This document shows positions 16,253 to 26,835 of a DNA stretch of 64,000 nt, piece after piece (within the stretch, counting starts at the first letter, position 1; each line of letters starts with the position of its first letter). Below the pieces are notes generated by a model that saw only the letters and a list, made by a program, of their open reading frames with translations, searched no databases and had not been told where the DNA came from. Location of the stretch: the NCBI RefSeq assembly GCF_007829815.1, contig NZ_VIWT01000001.1:496001-560000 (forward strand), written 5' to 3'. This stretch comes from Kitasatospora viridis (GTDB taxonomy: Bacteria; Actinomycetota; Actinomycetes; Streptomycetales; Streptomycetaceae). The translations under genes and the position numbers were made by a program.

Positions 16253-17974
16253 TCAGTTCTTCTCGGCGCGGGCCGCGGAGACCGCCGTGGCCAGCGCCTC
16301 CTTGATGCGCGGGCCCAGGCGGGCGAAGCCGAGCTCCTTCATCGCGGCGCGGAGCAGCTCGTCGTCGGTGCGGGTGGTGAAGTCGCTGTCGATCCAGCGG
16401 ACCAGGGCGAGCAGTTCGTCGGCGCTGTAGGCGGTGATCGGCTTGCCGGCGGTCAGCTCGGGCCGCTTGGGGCGGCGGACGCGGCGCTGGGCGGGGGCGG
16501 GCTTCTCGGCGGCGGGCTCGTCGGCGGCGGGCTGCTCGTCGACGGCGGCGGTCTCGTCGGCGAGGGGCTCCTCGACGGCGGCGGGCTCCTCGATGAGGGG
16601 CTCCTCGACGGTGGGCTCGGGGGTCTCCTCGACCACCGGGGCCTCGGCGACGGGCTCCTCCTCGACGAGTTCGGCCGTCGGCTCCTCGACGACCGCGACC
16701 TCAGCCTCGGGCTCGGTCTCGGGCTCGGTCTCGGGGGCGTCCTCGACCACCGGCGCCTCGGCGACCGGGGCGGCGGGCTCCTCCTCGACCGCGACGGGCT
16801 CCTCGACGGGCTCGGCCACCTCGGCCACCGGCTCCTCGACGAGCGGCTCCTCGACAACCTCGGGCTCGGGCTCGACATCCGCCTCGGCCACGGCCTCGGG
16901 CTCGGCCGGGGCGATCACCTCGACCGAGGGCTCCGGGGAGGGCGAGGGGATGACGATCAGGTCCACGTCGACCGCGAGTTCGGTGGCGAGCACCGGCGCC
17001 GGCTCGGCGACCTCCTCGGCTTCGAGCTCGGCATCGGCGGTCTCGGCCTCGGACAGGTCGTCGACCTCCGCCGTGCCCGTGTGCGCCGCCCAGAGCTCCT
17101 GCGCGGCGGCCCGGTCGGCCCGAGCGGCCGTCAGCTCGGCCAGCAGTTCCTCGATCCCGCCCTCGTCCAGCCCGGCGCGCAGGGTGCGCAGTTCGGGCAG
17201 CCGGTAGAGGGTGCCCTCGTCGGCGGCGAGCGCCTCGACCAGCTCGGCGAGCTCGTCGAACCCGAGTGCGATCAGCTCACGGCCCGCCAGCAGCCGTCCC
17301 AGCTCGCGCAGTCCGCCGATCAGGCTGTCCGCGCACTGGCCGGTGAGCTCCAGCAGTTCGGCGTCCACCGGGCGGGCAACCGTGCCGGTGGCCGGGGCCA
17401 GCGCCTGCCACTCCTCGCGCTCGGCGGCGGCCGCGACCAGGGCGGCGTGCAGCGCGTCGCGGCGCGGGCGGTCGGCGACGGCGAGCCGGCGGGCCTCGGC
17501 GCGCAGCTTGCGGCGCCGACCCCAGGAGATCTTCAGGCCGCGCTCCTTGCGCCAGCTGCCGTTGGCGGTGGCGGCGGCGAGCGCGTCCAGGTCGGCCTCG
17601 TAGGCGCCCGAGCGCAGCGTGCCGGCGGTCTCGCGGATCCGGCGGAGCAGGCCGACCAGCGTCACCACCTCGGCCACCGTGGTGGGTTCGCGCAGGGCGG
17701 CCTCGGCGGAGAGCCGGTCGGCGGCCTCGCGCAGGGCGTTGAGGTCGCCGCCGCGCACCTCGGCGAGCGCGGTGGAGGCGGCCCGCGCCTCCTCGGCGCC
17801 GGTCACGGTGTCGGCGGCGGCGTACCAGGCGTGGGTGTCGGCGGCCAGCTCGAAGCCGCCGAGTTCGGCGTACCTGAGCAGGTTCTCGCCCAGACCCGGT
17901 GCGGGGTCGGGCACCGAGTCCGCGGAGCGGTCCTGCGGCGGCACGTCGGCGTTCTGCACGGGAAGCACTGTCAT
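16253..17974 (-). CDS. Large acidic Val/Pro/Glu repeat protein with helical N-terminus
   Basis: 573 residues, no membrane segment. Residues 1 to about 300 are predicted all-helical and Ala/Arg/Glu-rich (for example TVAEVVTLVGLLRRIRETAG). About 320-490 is a low-complexity acidic stretch of irregular VEEPVAE/PAAVEEPL units. The last 75 residues are a compact domain (ITAYSADELLALVRWIDSDF, then LLRAAMKELGFARLGPRI) that resembles the C-terminal tail found on actinobacterial DUF4011-type helicases. The repeat DNA is GC-skewed with a repeating CTCCTCGAC motif. ATG 17974 is preceded by a weak site, so the start is tentative. Possibly a scaffold or regulatory protein; no function is claimed. Confidence 0.75.
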   Translation of the reverse strand: MTVLPVQNADVPPQDRSADSVPDPAPGLGENLLRYAELGGFELAADTHAWYAAADTVTGAEEARAASTALAEVRGGDLNALREAADRLSAEAALREPTTVAEVVTLVGLLRRIRETAGTLRSGAYEADLDALAAATANGSWRKERGLKISWGRRRKLRAEARRLAVADRPRRDALHAALVAAAAEREEWQALAPATGTVARPVDAELLELTGQCADSLIGGLRELGRLLAGRELIALGFDELAELVEALAADEGTLYRLPELRTLRAGLDEGGIEELLAELTAARADRAAAQELWAAHTGTAEVDDLSEAETADAELEAEEVAEPAPVLATELAVDVDLIVIPSPSPEPSVEVIAPAEPEAVAEADVEPEPEVVEEPLVEEPVAEVAEPVEEPVAVEEEPAAPVAEAPVVEDAPETEPETEPEAEVAVVEEPTAELVEEEPVAEAPVVEETPEPTVEEPLIEEPAAVEEPLADETAAVDEQPAADEPAAEKPAPAQRRVRRPKRPELTAGKPITAYSADELLALVRWIDSDFTTRTDDELLRAAMKELGFARLGPRIKEALATAVSAARAEKN

Positions 17975-18660
17975 GGGGATCGTCCGGATTCCTGGCGAGG
18001 GGCTGCGTAGGTACGGCCACCGGCGGCGGTGGTGGAGCGTGCGCCGCATCCGGTGTCCGTGCTGGTAGGTCAGGATACGGGTGGGCGTTCGAGCCTTGCA
18101 CGCACCCGGCCTTCGCTGGTGCCACAATGCCCCGCGCGCGCCGTCACCGGTGGCGTGACACGCGCCGGAGGAGGTCCACGCACCCCGGGCGGAGGTGTCC
18201 GCCGCCACCGGCGCCGGGTGAACCACTGATGTCGGGTCAGCGGTTGGGAGCCGTCACCTGGGCGTGCAGCACCGGGATCAGTCGGTGGTGGACGGCCTCC
18301 GGGCCGCCGGGGTGGCCGAACGCGCCCTGCCCGAGCACCGGGTGGCGGTCGTCCACGGCGGCGGAGCCGAGCCCGGAGGCGTCTTGGCGCGGGGCACCAG
18401 GTCGTATCCGATCGAGCGGGTGCGGCCGAACTCGGCGGCGGTCTCCGGTCGGAGCGGCGGTGGCGCGCCGTCACGTTCTGCTTGGCGGGACGTCTGTTCC
18501 GGTGGAGGTTCCGCACTGTTCGACCGTCATCCGCCGTGATCCGCGCACGGCGTGGGCCTGCGCGCCCCCGCCCCCTTGACGCCCCGCCGCACCGGGACCA
18601 AACCTGGGTGCACAGAGCACCTGTGTGCCGTTCGGTCGGCAGCAGCCCAGTCGGAAGCTG
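17975..18660. other. 686-base gap without a confident gene; possible degraded gene
   Basis: No reading frame here has good start, ribosome-binding site and composition together. On the minus strand at about 18240-18530 the translation shows two gene-like stretches in different frames, AAEFGRTRSIGYDLVPRAK and GQGAFGHPGGPEAV, the latter ending just before a stop near 18236. These could be the remnant of a frameshifted enzyme gene, but the support is thin. GC-rich inverted repeats occur around 18150. Confidence 0.25.
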
Positions 18661-20421
18661 GTGACACCCGTGCCGCGATCCCCCTACCTCGCCCTACCCG
18701 ACAGTGACCGGACGCCCCGTCACGGCGCCGTGGTCGCCGGGCCGGCCAGTCCGTCCGAGTCCGTCACCGTCACGGTGTACCTGCGCCGTCCGCCCGGCGC
18801 CCCGCCCGCGCCGAGTCTGCTCGCGTACGCGGCGATCCCGCCGACCCTGCGCCCGGCGCCCGATGACGCGGCACTGGCGGGCGCGCTGCACGCCGACCCG
18901 GCCGACGCCGCGCTGGTCGCGCGGTTCGCCGCCGAGCACGGCCTGCGGGTGGGCGCCGTCAATCCGGCGGCCCGCAGCGTCCGGCTGACCGGCACCGCCG
19001 CCCAGCTCGCCGAGGCGTTCCAGGTCACCCTGGCCCGCTACCGCTACCAGGACCGCGACGGGCGCCGGCGCAGTTACCGCGGCCGGGAGGGTGCGGTGCA
19101 TCTGCCGGCGGAGCTGGCCGGCGTGGTCACCGCCGTGCTCGGCCTGGACAACCGGCCGCTGGGCGGCACGCGGCTGGCCCGCCGCACCGCTCGGATCCCG
19201 CTCGCCCGGCTCGCCGCCGACGACACCGGGCTGCCCGCGGGCACCTTCCTGCCGAACGCGCTGGCCGCGCCGTACGCCTACCCGAGCGGTCTGGACGGCA
19301 CCGGGCAGACCGTCGCGGTGCTGGCCTTCAACGGGCAGACCCAGCCGGGCGTGCCGTCCGGCGGCTACCGGCTCGACGCCCTGCACACCTACTTCACCGA
19401 GGTGCTGCACGCGCCGGTGCCGCAGATCACCGACGTGCTGGTGCACGGCCCCGGCAACGACCCGGGGCGGGACGACGGCCAGGGCGACCCCAACGACAGC
19501 ACCGCCGAGATCATGCTCGACCTGCAGGTGGTCGGCGCGCTCGCGCCGGGCGCGCGGATCGTCGTCTACTTCACCGAGTTCACCGAGCAGGGCTGGGTGG
19601 ACGCGATCAACGCGATCGTCACCGACACCGCCAACCGGCCGGACATCGTCTCGTGCAGCTACGGCAACCCGGAGGACGACCCCGGCTCGGCCTGGACCAG
19701 GATGGCGATCACCAGCGTGGACCAGGCCTTCGCCCAGGCCGGACTGCACAACATCAGCATCTGCTGCGCCTCCGGCGACGACGGCTCCCGCGACCAGGCC
19801 GGCGACGCACTGGCGCACGCCGACTTCCCCGCCTCCAGCCCGCACGTGCTGGGGGTCGGCGGGACCCGGCTGGTGGTCGACGGCGCGACCGTGGTCAGCG
19901 AGACGGTCTGGGACGACGGACCGGGCAGCGCGACCGGCGGCGGGGTCAGCCGCTGGTTCCCCGTGCCGCCCTGGCAGTCCGGCACGCCGGTGCCGCCGTC
20001 CGCCAACCCGCCGCACCAGCGGGGCCGGGGCGTCCCGGACGTCGCCGCGCTGGCCGACCCGCAGACCGGGGTGATGATCATCAGCGTGGACGGGGAGCAC
20101 CTGGTCCAGATCGGTGGCACCAGTGCCGCCGCGCCGCAGTGGTCGGCCCTGCTGGCCCGGATCAACCAGGGCCTGGGCGCCCCGGTCGGCTTCCTCAACC
20201 CGCTGCTGTACGCCCACTTCGGGACGGGCGTGCTCCGCGACATCACCCGGGGCGGCAACGGCGCCTACGCCGCCGGCCCGGGCTGGGACGCCTGCTCGGG
20301 CTTCGGCAGCCCCGGCGGCCAGGCGCTGCTGGACGGGCTGCGCAAGCTGGGCACGACGGCGGCGCAGGCGCGCATCCCCGGTCCGGCCACGGGCACGGAG
20401 CCCAGCGGGGCAGTGATCTGA
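18661..20421 (+). CDS. S53 family serine-carboxyl peptidase (sedolisin/kumamolisin type)
   Basis: Acid-active endopeptidase family with Ser-Glu-Asp catalytic triad, made as an N-terminal prodomain (about residues 1-180) plus a catalytic domain. Seen: NDSTAEIMLDLQVV, which carries the Glu and Asp; the oxyanion Asp in CCASGDDGSRDQ; the nucleophile in GGTSAAAPQW (Ser488 counted from 18661); and the C-terminal calcium-site region DITRGGNGAYAAGPGWD. About 586 residues. There is no signal peptide, so export or a cytoplasmic role is unclear. GTG codons at 18625, 18661 and 18670 are all possible starts; GGAAG at 18653 favours one of the last two. Confidence 0.88.
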   Translation: MTPVPRSPYLALPDSDRTPRHGAVVAGPASPSESVTVTVYLRRPPGAPPAPSLLAYAAIPPTLRPAPDDAALAGALHADPADAALVARFAAEHGLRVGAVNPAARSVRLTGTAAQLAEAFQVTLARYRYQDRDGRRRSYRGREGAVHLPAELAGVVTAVLGLDNRPLGGTRLARRTARIPLARLAADDTGLPAGTFLPNALAAPYAYPSGLDGTGQTVAVLAFNGQTQPGVPSGGYRLDALHTYFTEVLHAPVPQITDVLVHGPGNDPGRDDGQGDPNDSTAEIMLDLQVVGALAPGARIVVYFTEFTEQGWVDAINAIVTDTANRPDIVSCSYGNPEDDPGSAWTRMAITSVDQAFAQAGLHNISICCASGDDGSRDQAGDALAHADFPASSPHVLGVGGTRLVVDGATVVSETVWDDGPGSATGGGVSRWFPVPPWQSGTPVPPSANPPHQRGRGVPDVAALADPQTGVMIISVDGEHLVQIGGTSAAAPQWSALLARINQGLGAPVGFLNPLLYAHFGTGVLRDITRGGNGAYAAGPGWDACSGFGSPGGQALLDGLRKLGTTAAQARIPGPATGTEPSGAVI

Positions 20422-20439
20422 CGCACCGTCAATTCACCT

Positions 20440-21216
20440 TCAGGCGAGGTAGCCGCCGTCGATGTTCAGCGTGGTGCCGGTGATGAAGGAGGCGGTCGGG
20501 CCGGCCAGGAAGACGATGCCGGCGGCGATCTCCTCCGGTCGGCCGTACCGCCCGAGCGCGCTGAGCGCCCGCTGGGCGTCCGAACCCGGGCCGTCCTCCG
20601 GGTTCATGTCGGTGGCGACCGAACCGGACTGCACCACGTTGACGGTGATCCGACGGTGCGCCAGGTCGAGCGCGGCGGCCTTGCTGAAGGCGACGATCGC
20701 CGCCTTGGTCGCCGCGTAGTCCGCCATGCCCGGGCGGGTGGGGCGACTGGCGAGGTTGGAGCCGACCGTGACGATCCGCCCGTCCTCGGCCAGCACGGTG
20801 GCCGCGGCCCGGATCGCCGCCGTCACGCCGCCGACGTTGATCGCCAACTGCCGCTCCAGCGCGGCGCCGTCCGCCTCCGGGTCGTCGACCGTGCCGCCGG
20901 CGAACACGCCCGCGTTGTTGACCAGCACGTCCAGCCGCCCGAAGTCCGCCGCCGCGGTGGTCACCAGCCGCGCGACCTGCTCGGCGTCCGCCTGGTCGGC
21001 CTGGTAGGCCTGCGCCCGCACTCCGAGCGCCACCAGCTCCTCGACCACCGCCAGGGCCTTCTCCGCCGAGGCGACGTAACTGATCGCCACGTCGGCGCCG
21101 GCCTCGGCCAGGCTGCGCGCCGTGGCCGCCCCGATCCCTCGCGAACCGCCCGTGACCAGGGCGACCTTGCCCTGCAACGGCTTCGCCCCCAGCTGCGCCA
21201 CAGCCGCCCGTGCCAT
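20440..21216 (-). CDS. SDR family oxidoreductase (3-oxoacyl-ACP reductase type)
   Basis: Classical short-chain dehydrogenase of 258 residues, NAD(P)-dependent. Cofactor motif TGGSRGIG near residue 22, NNAG near 98, catalytic Ser, Tyr and Lys in VGSNLAS and YAATKAA, and the C-terminal FITGTTLNIDGGY of the FabG-like subgroup. ATG 21216 follows GGAGGGGG with 7-base spacing; the in-frame extension upstream runs through the operators and is rejected. It is divergent from a TetR regulator with shared operator-like sites, so the regulator probably represses this gene. Substrate unknown. Confidence 0.92.
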   Translation of the reverse strand: MARAAVAQLGAKPLQGKVALVTGGSRGIGAATARSLAEAGADVAISYVASAEKALAVVEELVALGVRAQAYQADQADAEQVARLVTTAAADFGRLDVLVNNAGVFAGGTVDDPEADGAALERQLAINVGGVTAAIRAAATVLAEDGRIVTVGSNLASRPTRPGMADYAATKAAIVAFSKAAALDLAHRRITVNVVQSGSVATDMNPEDGPGSDAQRALSALGRYGRPEEIAAGIVFLAGPTASFITGTTLNIDGGYLA

Positions 21217-21241
21217 GAGAGCCCCCTCCGGTTCGAATTCT

Positions 21242-21289
21242 GTACCGCTCGGTACGCAAGCAGGACGGTAGCATATCGATCGGTACAGA
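21242..21289. promoter_or_regulatory. TetR operators between the SDR and TetR genes
   Basis: Perfect palindrome GTACCG-CT-CGGTAC at 21242-21255 and a second, less symmetrical site containing ATCGATCGGTACAG at 21275-21288. Both carry the half-site TGTACCG. Their place between divergent starts (21216 and 21315) is the standard one for a self-regulating TetR repressor. Confidence 0.7.
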
Positions 21290-21314
21290 ATCACAGGGAC
21301 GGAGGCGTGCCCCG

Positions 21315-21899
21315 ATGACCGGTCGACCGCGCGGGTTCGACAAGGACGAGAAGCTGGACCGCGCGATGCGGGTGTTCTGGCGGCACGGCTACGAGGGCAC
21401 CTCGATGGCCGACCTGACGGCCGCGATGGGCATCAACCGGCCCAGCCTGTACGCCGCTTACGGCAACAAGGAGGCGCTGTTCCGGCAGTGCCTGGACCGC
21501 TACCGCGAGGGCCCCGCCGGCCATGTCCGCACCGCCTTGGCGCAGCCGACGGCCCGCGCCGCCGCCGAGCACCTGCTGCACGGCGTCATCGCCGTCGTCA
21601 CCGGCGGGGAGGGGCCCGGCTGCCTGCTGATCCAGGGCGCACTGACCACCAGCGCCGAGGCCGAGCCGGTGCGCGCCGACGCCGTGGCGCGGCGGCTGGC
21701 CGGCGAGGCCGATCTGTGCGAGCGGTTCGAACGGGCGAAGGAAGAAGGCGAGTTCGCGCCCGAGACCGATGTGGCCGACCTCGCCGAGTACCTCTACACG
21801 GTCTCCTACGGCCTCGCGGTGCGGGCCGCCGGCGGCGCCACCCGCGAGGAGCTGCGGCGCACGGTCGATCTCGCGCTGCGCGCTTGGCCGAGCCGGTAG
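21315..21899 (+). CDS. TetR/AcrR family transcriptional regulator
   Basis: 194-residue repressor. The N-terminal helix-turn-helix is [20 protein letters not shown] followed by [20 protein letters not shown], the pattern of the AcrR-like group with 'GxPRxFD' start. The C-terminal ligand domain is helical and contains [14 protein letters not shown] 21315 follows GGAGGCG. Divergent from the SDR gene, which is its likely target. Confidence 0.92.
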   Translation: MTGRPRGFDKDEKLDRAMRVFWRHGYEGTSMADLTAAMGINRPSLYAAYGNKEALFRQCLDRYREGPAGHVRTALAQPTARAAAEHLLHGVIAVVTGGEGPGCLLIQGALTTSAEAEPVRADAVARRLAGEADLCERFERAKEEGEFAPETDVADLAEYLYTVSYGLAVRAAGGATREELRRTVDLALRAWPSR

Positions 21900-21917
21900 G
21901 CGGGCACGCTGGGGGCC

Positions 21918-22451
21918 GTGACTGACGACATCATCGCGGCACTGTTCGTCCTCGTCGTCGCGGGGACGGCGCTGCACGTGCTGCAGTTCGTCCGGCTGCG
22001 GCGACTGCTGGCCCGACCGACGGTGACAGCGGAGCAGGTGCTGGCGATCGTGCCCTCCCGCCTGCTGACCGCGACCCTGATCGGGAGCGTGCTGGGCCCC
22101 GAGGCCGCACTCTCGGTGGGCAGGCACAGCACCCACTCGACGGTCGCGCGGACCGCCCTGGCCGTGCTCGGCGCCGCGCTCCTCGCCTTCGTCATCTGGC
22201 AACTGAGGTCGCCGGGGCCGGGGTTCCCGAGCTCGCACGCGCTGAACCCTGCCGAGACCGTCCAGTTGATCGAGTCCGGGGCGCTGGTGCTGCTGATCCG
22301 CACCAAGCGCCGCACCCTCATGGCGGTCCACCGCCGGTCCCTACGGCTCTCCCACGCCGACCCGGACGCCTGGGCCCGCTACCAGCAGGTGGCGAGGACC
22401 CGGCCAGGGGCGCAGGTCGAGCCGTGGATGATCCACCTACCGGCGAGTTGA
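21918..22451 (+). CDS. Hypothetical membrane protein, 177 aa
   Basis: Unrecognised protein with an N-terminal membrane helix (IIAALFVLVVAGTALHVLQF), a second around residue 50 and a third around 85-97, then a soluble C-terminus with RTKRRTLMAVHRRSLRL. GTG at 21918 follows a GGGGG tract. It lies 18 bases after the TetR stop, so it may be cotranscribed with it. No function can be assigned. Confidence 0.65.
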   Translation: MTDDIIAALFVLVVAGTALHVLQFVRLRRLLARPTVTAEQVLAIVPSRLLTATLIGSVLGPEAALSVGRHSTHSTVARTALAVLGAALLAFVIWQLRSPGPGFPSSHALNPAETVQLIESGALVLLIRTKRRTLMAVHRRSLRLSHADPDAWARYQQVARTRPGAQVEPWMIHLPAS

Positions 22452-22481
22452 TCGATTCTCGGGTCAGGGCTTGACTGTACG

Positions 22482-23690
22482 TCAGTTCTTGTGCGGCATC
22501 AGGACCGCCATCAGCAGGCGGCTGGAGAGCTCGTTCGGGCCGTCGTTCCCGGTGGTGTTGGAGAGCGAGAAGACGCCCCGCATGGTCAGGTCGCGGGTGG
22601 CGAACATGCCGTTGGCGTAGCCGAGGTCGTGGCCGGTCTTGCCCCAGAGCAGCTGGCCGCCGGGCAGCGGGGTGGCCATCAGGCCGGCGCCGAAGCAGGC
22701 CGGGCCCGGCTTGCCGTTGACCGCGCACTCGAAGGTGCCCGCGTACGGGACCACCTTGCCGTCGTCGCCCTTCGGGAAGGTGAACATCTCGTCCAACTGC
22801 GCGGCCGGGAGCAGCTTCCCCTTGAACAGCGCGGTGATGAAGTGGTCCAGGTCGGCCGGGGTGGAGATCATGTTGGAGGGGTCGCCGCCCTGCTCGCTGA
22901 CGTCCACGTTCACACCCTGACTGTTCGTCAGGTAGCCGTGCAGGTAAGGGCGCGGCATCGCGAGGTGGTCCTCGGGCACCGAGGTCTGGTCCAGGTGCAG
23001 GGGCTGGAGGATCCGCTCCGACACCTCGTCCCGGAACGAGTGGCCGGTGACCTGCTCGATCAGCTTGCCGGCGATCCGGTAGCCGAGCGAGTTGTACTCC
23101 TGCTCGGTGCCGGGCGCGAAGTGCGGGCCCGGCCAAGGGCGGTGGGCGGGGCGCAGGGTCTGCTGGATGATCTGGTCGAAGGTGCGGTAGTCGGCGCGGT
23201 CCGCGATCAGCTGGTCGTTGCTCTGCGCCGGGGCGCCCTCGTCCACGTCCGGCAACCCGCTGGTGTGGTTGAGCAGTTCGCGGACGGTGATCGGCTGGAA
23301 GTCGTCCGGCAGCAGCCCGGGCAGGTAGTACTGCACCGTCTGGTCGAGGTCGATCCGCCCCTCCGCTGCGAGTTGCAGCACCACCGTGGCCTCGAACGCC
23401 TTGGAGATGCTGCCGATGTGGAAGTGCGCGTTCGCGGGGATCTGCCGCCCCGTCACCTGGTCGGTGCTCGACCCGCGCCAGAGCCGGCCGCCCGGCTCCC
23501 CGACCCGGGCGATCACGCCGGCCACGCCGTCGCCCGGCTGCGGCTGGATGGCGGCCTGCAGGGCGGCCGGGTCGAGCGGCGGGAGTTGGCCGGCCTGCGG
23601 GGCGGCGGCGAACGCCTGGGTCGCCGCGCCCAGGGTGAGCGCCGCCAGGGTGGCGGCGACGGTGCCGAGCTTCACGGTACTGCGCATCAT
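22482..23690 (-). CDS. Secreted serine hydrolase (beta-lactamase/DD-peptidase class C family)
   Basis: Penicillin-recognising serine hydrolase of 402 residues. A Sec signal peptide (basic MMRSTVK, hydrophobic core, AFAAAP cleavage region) precedes the catalytic domain. The nucleophile motif SxxK is SISK, the second motif is YNS (YxN) and the third is probably GKTG near residue 345. ATG 23690 follows GGAAGAG at 6-base spacing. The family includes DD-carboxypeptidases, esterases and class C beta-lactamases; the Streptomyces R61 type DD-peptidase is the nearest likely relative. Stands alone. Confidence 0.88.
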   Translation of the reverse strand: MMRSTVKLGTVAATLAALTLGAATQAFAAAPQAGQLPPLDPAALQAAIQPQPGDGVAGVIARVGEPGGRLWRGSSTDQVTGRQIPANAHFHIGSISKAFEATVVLQLAAEGRIDLDQTVQYYLPGLLPDDFQPITVRELLNHTSGLPDVDEGAPAQSNDQLIADRADYRTFDQIIQQTLRPAHRPWPGPHFAPGTEQEYNSLGYRIAGKLIEQVTGHSFRDEVSERILQPLHLDQTSVPEDHLAMPRPYLHGYLTNSQGVNVDVSEQGGDPSNMISTPADLDHFITALFKGKLLPAAQLDEMFTFPKGDDGKVVPYAGTFECAVNGKPGPACFGAGLMATPLPGGQLLWGKTGHDLGYANGMFATRDLTMRGVFSLSNTTGNDGPNELSSRLLMAVLMPHKN

Positions 23691-23826
23691 GGGTGACTCT
23701 TCCTCAGATCCGTTCGGTGAACGTGATCATCCTGCCGAGCGGACGGACCCGGTCGGTATCCGGATCAACCCTGAGGTGCCCCGGAGACGACCCGCATACG
23801 ATGGGCCCACCGAAGACAGGGGGCAG

Positions 23827-24555
23827 ATGGTGATCAGCTGGGTGTACGCCTTCGTGGACCGGCCGCGGGAGCGGTTCGAGCGGGCGGCGGAGTTCTGGAC
23901 GGCCGTGACCGGCACCTCGCTCTCGCCCCGGCGCGGGGCCGACGGGGAGTTCGCCACCTTCGTGCCGGCGGCGGGGGACGCCCACCTGAAGCTCCAGGGC
24001 GTCGACGCCCCGGCGGGTGGGGCGCACCTGGACCTGGTGGTGGACGATGTCGCCGCGACGGCCGACCGGGCGATCGCGCTCGGAGCGGCGCTGGTGGCCG
24101 ACCACGGGAGCCTGCTGGTGCTCGACTCGCCTGGCGGCCTGGGGTTCTGCGTGGTCGGGTCGCGCGGGGAGGCGGTGCGCTCGGAGGTGTTCGAGGGGAC
24201 CCGGCTCGACCAGGTGTCGATCGACGTGGCACCGCACGCGCACGACGCCGAGACGGCGTTCTGGAGCGAGCTGACGGGCTGGCCCGTGCTGACCGGCTCG
24301 CGCCCGGAGTTCCGTGCGGTGCAGTCGCCGGCCTCGCTGCCGGTGCGCCTGCTGATCCAGCGCCTGGACGAGCCGGCCGCGACCCGGGCGCACCTGGACT
24401 TCTCCTGCGCGGACGTGGCCGCCACCCGGGCCCGCCACGAGGCGCTGGGCGCGGTCGTGGTCGCCGAGTTCCCGTACTGGGTGGTGCTGCGCGACCCGGC
24501 GGGCGGCGTGTACTGCCTGACGTCGCGCAACCCGGAGACGGGCAGGCTGGGTTGA
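23827..24555 (+). CDS. VOC family (glyoxalase-like) protein, two domains
   Basis: Vicinal oxygen chelate fold protein with two glyoxalase-like modules (about residues 1-115 and 130-242). Each module ends in a beta-strand pattern such as VVLRDPAGGVYCL or LVLDSPGGLGFCV. ATG 23827 follows AGGGGGC; the open frame further upstream runs into the divergent promoter and is rejected. Function within the superfamily (isomerase, dioxygenase, resistance binding protein) cannot be set. Confidence 0.85.
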   Translation: MVISWVYAFVDRPRERFERAAEFWTAVTGTSLSPRRGADGEFATFVPAAGDAHLKLQGVDAPAGGAHLDLVVDDVAATADRAIALGAALVADHGSLLVLDSPGGLGFCVVGSRGEAVRSEVFEGTRLDQVSIDVAPHAHDAETAFWSELTGWPVLTGSRPEFRAVQSPASLPVRLLIQRLDEPAATRAHLDFSCADVAATRARHEALGAVVVAEFPYWVVLRDPAGGVYCLTSRNPETGRLG

Positions 24556-24644
24556 GCGCTCGGGGCGTGTCGTGGCGGGCCCGCCCCGCCACAACGCCGT
24601 CCTCCTCCCGCTGGTGCCGGCCGTCCGGGAGGCCTGGTCGGTGA

Positions 24645-26828
<2,184 letters not shown>

Positions 26829-26835
26829 CTGCGGG

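Noticed and set aside
18264..18539. 91-codon plus-strand frame in the gap before the S53 protease
   Set aside because: No ribosome-binding site and composition unlike a coding sequence; possible remnant on the other strand is mentioned instead.
22940..22950. TTA (bldA) codon in the serine hydrolase
   Set aside because: The TTA on the minus strand spans two codons and is out of frame.
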